Shown: positions 51,088 through 54,908 of the stretch, piece after piece
Position numbering within the stretch: the first letter of the stretch is position 1
How the letters are laid out: each line of letters begins with the position of its first letter
NCBI GenBank assembly: GCA_024236155.1
Contig: JACKLA010000009.1
Coordinates: 1 to 54,908 of the forward strand
Direction: 5' to 3'
Length of the DNA: 54,908 bases
DNA from: Sphingomonadaceae bacterium
Lineage (GTDB): Bacteria > Pseudomonadota > Alphaproteobacteria > Sphingomonadales > Sphingomonadaceae
Made by a program: the position numbers and the translations under genes
The notes under the pieces: generated by a model
The model's database searches: none
What the model was told of the DNA's origin: nothing
What the model saw: only the letters and a program-made list of their open reading frames with translations

Positions 51088-51555
51088 TCATGCTGCAGCA
51101 GCGGACGCAGCATTCCATTCCGCCATGGCGGCGGATCGGAATTTGCGCATTGTGTTTCGCGAGACGAGATGACGCTGGGTGTTGAACGAATTGTAGATTG
51201 CGCTGTGCGTTGAAACGAAGCGTTGAGCCTGACCCTGAGACTTGAACCGCTGCATTTTTCGCTCTCTTCGTTGGACGGGAAGGTGCGAATTCTCGACGCG
51301 GTTGTTGTCGCGTAATCGGCCCGGTCGATGTCGGTCGACGCAGCCCAGGACCTTCATTGCAGCCGGATATGATTTAAGTCCATCGGTGACGATGGCCTCC
51401 GGCACGGCACCTTGATTCTTCAGCAGTTTTCGCAACAATTTCAGTGCTGCTTCCTTGTTCCTGCGCTTCTGGACGAGAACATCCAGCACTTCGCCTTCCT
51501 TATCGACGGCCCGCCACATGTACATCCGCTGACCGTTGATGCGGACTGTCCGTCG
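51088..51555 (-). pseudogene. IS6-type transposase remnant (C-terminal half)
   Basis: A 156-codon remnant: INGQRMYMWRAVDKEGEVLDVLVQKRRNKEAA, then the second-Asp block VTDGLKSYPAA and the Glu block NNRVENSHLPVQRRERKMQRFKSQGQAQRF, all as in IS6/IS240 enzymes (about 235 residues). An in-frame TGA at 51556-51558 and loss of everything upstream, including the N-terminal HTH and first Asp, show it is dead. Its broken end is within about 25 bp of the IS3-type element, so that insertion or a deletion beside it removed the rest. Confidence 0.8.
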
Positions 51556-51620
51556 TCAGAACATTTGGCGCAACTCGCGGCGTAAAGTAGCGGAGGGCGG
51601 GCCTCGTCTGTGGATTGATA

Positions 51621-52601
51621 TTAGGCGGCGAGCTTTCGGTGCTGCAAGCGCCGATGTTCGATGGTCTGTCGTTTGATCCTTTCGCGTTGTTTGATGATAG
51701 CAGGTGCCCTGCCGAAGTAGGCGTCAGCGGGCGTCACGTTGCCGAGGCTTTCGTGGTATCGGCGGTGATTATAATGGTCGATGAAGGCCTCGATCTGGGT
51801 TTCAAGATCGCCAGGCAAGAAGTAATTTTCCAGCAGGATGCGGTTCTTGAGGGTCTGGTGCCAGCGCTCGATCTTGCCCTGGGTTTGCGGGTGCATCGGG
51901 GCACCGCGGACATGGGTCATCTTGTTGGCCTCGATATATTCGGCCAGTTCGCTGGCGATGTAGCTCGGGCCGTTGTCACTGAGTAGCCGGGGTTTGTGCA
52001 GCACCGTGGCGCTGTCGCAGCCGGAAGCGGCCAGGGCGAGGTCCAAGGTGTCGGTCACGTCCTCGGCCCGCATGTTGGTGCACAGCTTCCAGGCAATGAT
52101 GTAGCGCGAGAAGTCGTCGAGCACGGTCGACAGGTACAGCCAGCCCCACCCGATGATCTTGAAGTAGGTGAAGTCGGTCTGCCACATCTCGTTCGGCCGC
52201 GTGGTCTTGGTGTGGAACGCATCGGCGGCCTTGATCACGACATAGGCCGGACTGGTGATCAGATCATGGGCCTTGAGCAAGCGGTAAACCGTGGCTTCCG
52301 ACACGAAGTAGCGCCTCTCGTCAGTGAACCGCACCGCCAGTTCGCGAGGGGATAGCTCGGTCGTCTCCAGCGCCATCTCGACGATCTGGTCCCGGATGTC
52401 GTCACCGATGCGATTCCACACCCGGCTCGGCGCCGATGACCGATCCTCCAGCGCCTCCGGCCCGCCCTCGAGGTAGCGGTCGTACCACCGATAGAAGGTC
52501 CGGCGGGCAATGCCGAGCCGGTCCAGCGTGCGTTTGGCCGGCAGATGTGACTGCTCGACGATCCGGATGATCTCAAGCTTCTCGGATGCAGGATACCTCA
52601 T
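51621..52601 (-). CDS. IS3-family transposase OrfB
   Basis: 326 residues from ATG 52599-52601, which overlaps the OrfA stop (ATGA). N-terminal HTH (RTLDRLGIARRTFYRWYDRYLEGGPEAL), HTH_21-like block, then the DDE core: Asp in MWQTDFTYFKI, Asp in RLLSDNGPSY and Glu in HPQTQGKIERWHQTLKNRI. The same frame is open upstream to 52826, across a run of seven A on the coding strand (52630-52636), which permits a -1 shift from OrfA to make the OrfAB transposase, as known in the family. Confidence 0.92.
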   Translation of the reverse strand: MRYPASEKLEIIRIVEQSHLPAKRTLDRLGIARRTFYRWYDRYLEGGPEALEDRSSAPSRVWNRIGDDIRDQIVEMALETTELSPRELAVRFTDERRYFVSEATVYRLLKAHDLITSPAYVVIKAADAFHTKTTRPNEMWQTDFTYFKIIGWGWLYLSTVLDDFSRYIIAWKLCTNMRAEDVTDTLDLALAASGCDSATVLHKPRLLSDNGPSYIASELAEYIEANKMTHVRGAPMHPQTQGKIERWHQTLKNRILLENYFLPGDLETQIEAFIDHYNHRRYHESLGNVTPADAYFGRAPAIIKQRERIKRQTIEHRRLQHRKLAA

Positions 52602-52984
52602 TCGTCGTCGCCCCCATCCGCGATCATGCTTTTTTTGAGTAACCGGTTTTCCAGCGTCAGATCGGCCACGCATTCCTTCAGCGCACGGGCCTCGCGGCGC
52701 AGATCCTGCACCTCGCCGCTGGTCGCGGCACGGGCAGTGTCGCCCGCCAGGCGCCGCTTGCCCGCTTCCATGAACTCCTTCGACCACGTGTAATAGAGGC
52801 TCTGCGCGATGCCTTCCTTGCGGCACAGTTCGGCGATGCTGTCTTCGCCGCGCAGGCCTTCCAGCACGATCCTGATCTTGTCCTCTGCAGAGAAGTGCCG
52901 GCGCGTCGCACGCCGTATGTCCTTCACCACCCGCTCCGCAGGGGCCTTCATCGGCGATTGTTTCAAGGAGGATTTGGGCTTCAT
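52598..52984 (-). CDS. IS3-family transposase OrfA
   Basis: 128 residues. RHFSAEDKIRIVLEGLRGEDSIAELCRKEGIAQSLYYTWSKEFMEAGKRRL is the HTH_Tnp_1 domain (about 29-78) and a leucine-zipper-like segment follows (REARALKECVADLTLENRLLKKSM). The A-run that can promote frameshifting into OrfB encodes Lys-Lys in LLKKSM near the end. The gene lies at the element's right-hand end with an inverted repeat over its start. Confidence 0.92.
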   Translation of the reverse strand: MKPKSSLKQSPMKAPAERVVKDIRRATRRHFSAEDKIRIVLEGLRGEDSIAELCRKEGIAQSLYYTWSKEFMEAGKRRLAGDTARAATSGEVQDLRREARALKECVADLTLENRLLKKSMIADGGDDE

Positions 52985-53025
52985 CTTCGTTCCTTCGTCA
53001 CTACGACGAAGCCCAAATCCTCCTT
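52965..53025. repeat. Inverted repeat over the start of OrfA
   Basis: Perfect 18-bp arms at 52965-52982 and 53008-53025 with a 25-nt spacer; the left arm is coding for the first residues of OrfA and the right arm is the leader/IR. In mRNA it would form a hairpin that hides the OrfA start, which would limit translation from outside promoters. Confidence 0.75.
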
Positions 53026-53037
53026 ACATCACAACCT

Positions 53038-53193
53038 CAAATCTGTGCCATTGGCGCTGACGGGGAACAGGTCTCATCGCTCGGCGTCCGCCCGGAACAG
53101 GTTCGGGTGGTGATCAGCGAAACGCCGTATGAGCACTACGCGGTTGCAGGGGTGACCTTCGCCGAATCTGCTGAACGGGAGGCGGGCAAGTGA
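53038..53193 (+). pseudogene. 4-oxalocrotonate-tautomerase-like fragment, 5' end lost to the IS
   Basis: The open frame from about 53038 to the TGA at 53191-53193 reads ICAIGADGEQVSSLGVRPEQVRVVISETPYEHYAVAGVTFAE, the C-terminal two thirds of a 4-OT-type tautomerase (LGVxPExVxVVIxExP...xVGGV). The N-terminal catalytic Pro and first strand are missing, the break coinciding with the IS3 end. The tautomerase normally stands before dehydrogenase and aldolase genes in a meta-cleavage operon, as it does here. The stop overlaps the GTG start of the next gene. Confidence 0.75.
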
Positions 53194-54104
53194 GCAAGAT
53201 CAAGTGCGCCATTATCGGTCCCGGCAATATCGGAACCGACCTTTTGTACAAGCTGCTGCGATCCGATGTTCTCGAGCCGGTGTGGATGGTTGGCGTCGAT
53301 CCGACTTCGGCCGGTCTCGCTCGTGCGCGCGAGCTTGGCCTCAAGACTACCGAGGACGGCGTGGATGGCCTCGTGCCGCACGTTCTGACGGACGGCGTGA
53401 AGATCGCCTTCGATGCTACGTCGGCTTACGTCCACAAGGAAAATAGTCGCAAGCTCAACGCTCTCGGCGTGCTGATGATCGACTTGACGCCGGCGGCCAT
53501 AGGTCCGTTGTGCGTGCCGCCCGTCAATCTGGCCAGGCACGCGGAAAACGCCGTGATGAACGTGAACATGGTCACCTGTGCGGGTCAGGCAACCATCCCG
53601 ATGGTCAATGCGGTCAGCTCCGTTCAGCCCGTCGACTATGCCGAGATCATTGCGACCGTTGCCTCCAAGTCGATTGGTCCCGGTACGCGCAAGAATATCG
53701 ACGAATTCACCCGCACCACGTCTGCTGCCGTCGCCAGCGTTGGCGGAGCCAGGCATGGCAAGGCGATCGTGGTCGTGAACCCGGCCGAGCCGCCCCTGAT
53801 GATGCGCGACACAGTCTATTGCGAGACCGCAGACGAGCCTGATCGGGAGGCTATCACCGCTTCGGTCAGGGCGATGATAGCGGAGGTTCAGAAATACGTA
53901 CCTGGCTATCGCCTCAAGAACGGACCTACCTTCGATGGCCGCAAGGTTTCCGTTTTCCTCGAGGTGGAAGGGCTTGGCGACTTTCTTCCGGTCTACGCAG
54001 GCAACCTCGACATCATGACCGCAGCGGCTGCCAGGACCGCGGAGATGTTTGCGCACAAGATGCTCGACGGCACCTTCAATCTCAAGATCGCGGAGACGGC
54101 GTGA
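53190..54104 (+). CDS. mhpF: Acetaldehyde dehydrogenase (acylating)
   Basis: 304 residues from a GTG that overlaps the preceding stop (GTGA). AIIGPGNIGTDLLYKLLRS near 7-25 (NAD loop), IAFDATSAYVH near 72, the nucleophile in NMVTCAGQATIPMV near 124-137 and KNIDEFTRTTSAA near 166 are typical of MhpF/BphJ/DmpF enzymes. It converts acetaldehyde (or propanal) to the acyl-CoA, channelled from the aldolase encoded next. With the upstream tautomerase truncated, this operon can only function as part of another meta-cleavage route. Confidence 0.95.
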   Translation: MSKIKCAIIGPGNIGTDLLYKLLRSDVLEPVWMVGVDPTSAGLARARELGLKTTEDGVDGLVPHVLTDGVKIAFDATSAYVHKENSRKLNALGVLMIDLTPAAIGPLCVPPVNLARHAENAVMNVNMVTCAGQATIPMVNAVSSVQPVDYAEIIATVASKSIGPGTRKNIDEFTRTTSAAVASVGGARHGKAIVVVNPAEPPLMMRDTVYCETADEPDREAITASVRAMIAEVQKYVPGYRLKNGPTFDGRKVSVFLEVEGLGDFLPVYAGNLDIMTAAAARTAEMFAHKMLDGTFNLKIAETA

Positions 54105-54908
54105 TGACGCTTGAGGAACAGGTTCGCGGCCGCAAGGTCAAGCTTCACGACATGTGCCTGCGCGATGGCATGCATTCGATGCGACACCAGATCACGCTCG
54201 ACCAGATGATCGCGGTCTCCACCGGCCTCGATGCCGCCGGTGTGCCCCTGATCCAGGTCACGCATGGAGACGGACTCGGCGGCTCGTCCCTGAACTACGG
54301 TCGCGGCCTGCACAGCGACAAAGAATATATCACTGCCGTTGCCTCGCGCATGAAGAACGCCGTCGTGTCCGTTCTGCATGTTCCGGGCATCGGTACGCTC
54401 GACGAACTGCGCATGGCTGCCGACTGTGGCGCGGGCTGCGTCCATGTTGCCTCACACTGCACCGAGGCTGACGTGACCGAACAGCATATCGGGCTTGGCC
54501 GGCAACTCGGCATGGATACCGTCGGATTTCTTATGATGGCGCACATGACCGATGTGGAGACGCTCGTGTCTCAGGCGCTGCTCATGGAAAGTTACGGTGC
54601 TACGACGGTCTACTGCGTCGACAGCGCTGGGTACATGCTGCCCGGAGACGTTACCGCGCGGATCAGCGCGATGAGATCGGCGCTGCAACACGAAACCGAA
54701 ATCGGCTTTCATGGCCACCACAACATGGCGATGGGCGTATCGAACTCGCTCGCGGCCATCGCCGCCGGGGCCGCCCGTGTCGACGGGTCCGCTGCCGGCT
54801 TTGGTGCCGGGGCTGGCAACACGCCGCTTGAGGTATTCGCTGCTGTCTGCGACCGGATGGGCATCCATACCGGCGTCGATGTTTTCCGGCTGATGGATGT
54901 CGCCGAGG
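54104..54908 (+). CDS. mhpE: 4-hydroxy-2-oxovalerate aldolase (3' end outside window)
   Basis: 268 codons to the window edge, of about 340 expected. KLHDMCLRDGMHSMRHQI near 14-31 (catalytic Arg and metal Asp), HGDGLGGSSLNYG near 52-64, and GFHGHHNMAMGVSNSLAAIAAGAARVDGSAAGFGAGAGNTPLEV with the two metal His near 205 define the DmpG/BphI/MhpE family. It cleaves 4-hydroxy-2-oxoacids to pyruvate and an aldehyde that the dehydrogenase partner takes. Start ATG overlaps the dehydrogenase stop by one base. Confidence 0.95.
   Translation, partial: MTLEEQVRGRKVKLHDMCLRDGMHSMRHQITLDQMIAVSTGLDAAGVPLIQVTHGDGLGGSSLNYGRGLHSDKEYITAVASRMKNAVVSVLHVPGIGTLDELRMAADCGAGCVHVASHCTEADVTEQHIGLGRQLGMDTVGFLMMAHMTDVETLVSQALLMESYGATTVYCVDSAGYMLPGDVTARISAMRSALQHETEIGFHGHHNMAMGVSNSLAAIAAGAARVDGSAAGFGAGAGNTPLEVFAAVCDRMGIHTGVDVFRLMDVAE

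Larger units (their letters stand above)
51580..53035 (-). mobile_element. IS3-family insertion sequence, apparently intact
   Basis: Contains OrfA (52598-52984) and OrfB (51621-52601) in the usual -1 arrangement. The ends are approximate: imperfect inverted ends GGAGG-GGGC-TCGTC are visible near 51592-51610 (plus) and, on the minus strand, near 53003-53026, so the boundary lies a few bases outside these. I could not identify a target duplication. On the left it abuts the IS6 remnant and on the right it cuts a tautomerase gene. Confidence 0.75.

Overview
The window reads as an accessory catabolic island of a sphingomonad-type alphaproteobacterium (Novosphingobium/Sphingobium-like). The reasons are GC-rich coding, two very large TonB-dependent receptors, sphingomonad-style flavoprotein, CaiB and PrpD gene sets, and a TraA/MobF relaxase fragment at the left edge that points to a plasmid or integrative element. 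I saw no rRNA, tRNA, CRISPR array or phage genes.

Layout. 1-456: relaxase fragment. 693-2203: a divergent pair made of a six-TM membrane protein and a soluble beta-type protein. 7120 down to 2193 (minus): a tightly coupled operon of isochorismatase-type amidohydrolase, two PuuE/cyclic-imidase-like deacetylases, aldehyde dehydrogenase and MDR oxidoreductase. 7220-12762 (plus): alpha/beta-hydrolase, LeuC/LeuD-type hydratase, HMG-CoA-lyase-type lyase and CaiB CoA-transferase. 12799-17519 (plus): lipoprotein cytochrome c, DUF1838-like secreted protein, second copies of the beta-type and six-TM proteins, FAD oxidase and YciI-like protein. 17559-22406: LysR regulator divergent from a flavoprotein dehydrogenase, a small protein, a third six-TM protein and a flavin amine oxidase. 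22548-23690: exported nitrilase-like protein lacking the catalytic Cys. 33220 down to 23734 (minus): a ten-gene operon of two PrpD proteins, PaaK-type ligase, amidase, HapK-like protein, SDR, third deacetylase, enoyl-CoA hydratase, VOC protein and a second SDR. 33303-34034: GntR/HutC regulator. 38959 down to 34043 (minus): CitE-MaoC-acyl-CoA dehydrogenase-CaiB-CaiB. 39823-39140: fourth six-TM protein. 39960-48138 (plus): TonB receptor, MFS transporter, second FAD oxidase, second Cys-less nitrilase-like protein, methyltransferase and a small protein, closed by a strong terminator. 50891-48474 (minus): second TonB receptor. 51088-53035: IS6-type remnant and an intact IS3-type element, which abut a decapitated 4-oxalocrotonate tautomerase followed by acetaldehyde dehydrogenase and 4-hydroxy-2-oxovalerate aldolase (running off the window).

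How it may work together. A short palindrome (consensus TTGTCCGGACAA, half-site spacing GT-N4-AC) recurs at seven places in six promoter regions. It links the receptors, the imide-type hydrolases, the hydratase/lyase operon, the CitE operon and one nitrilase-like gene into one probable regulon; the GntR/HutC protein inside the island is the natural candidate regulator. The enzyme set suggests this inferred chemistry: uptake through TonB receptors, flavoenzyme oxidation, opening of a cyclic imide by PuuE-like hydrolases, hydrolysis of the half-amide, hydration of the resulting (substituted) maleate by the LeuCD-like enzyme, CoA transfer, and retro-aldol/Claisen cleavage to pyruvate or an acyl-CoA. 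Substituted maleimides from tetrapyrroles or other pyrroles would fit, but no substrate can be proved from sequence.
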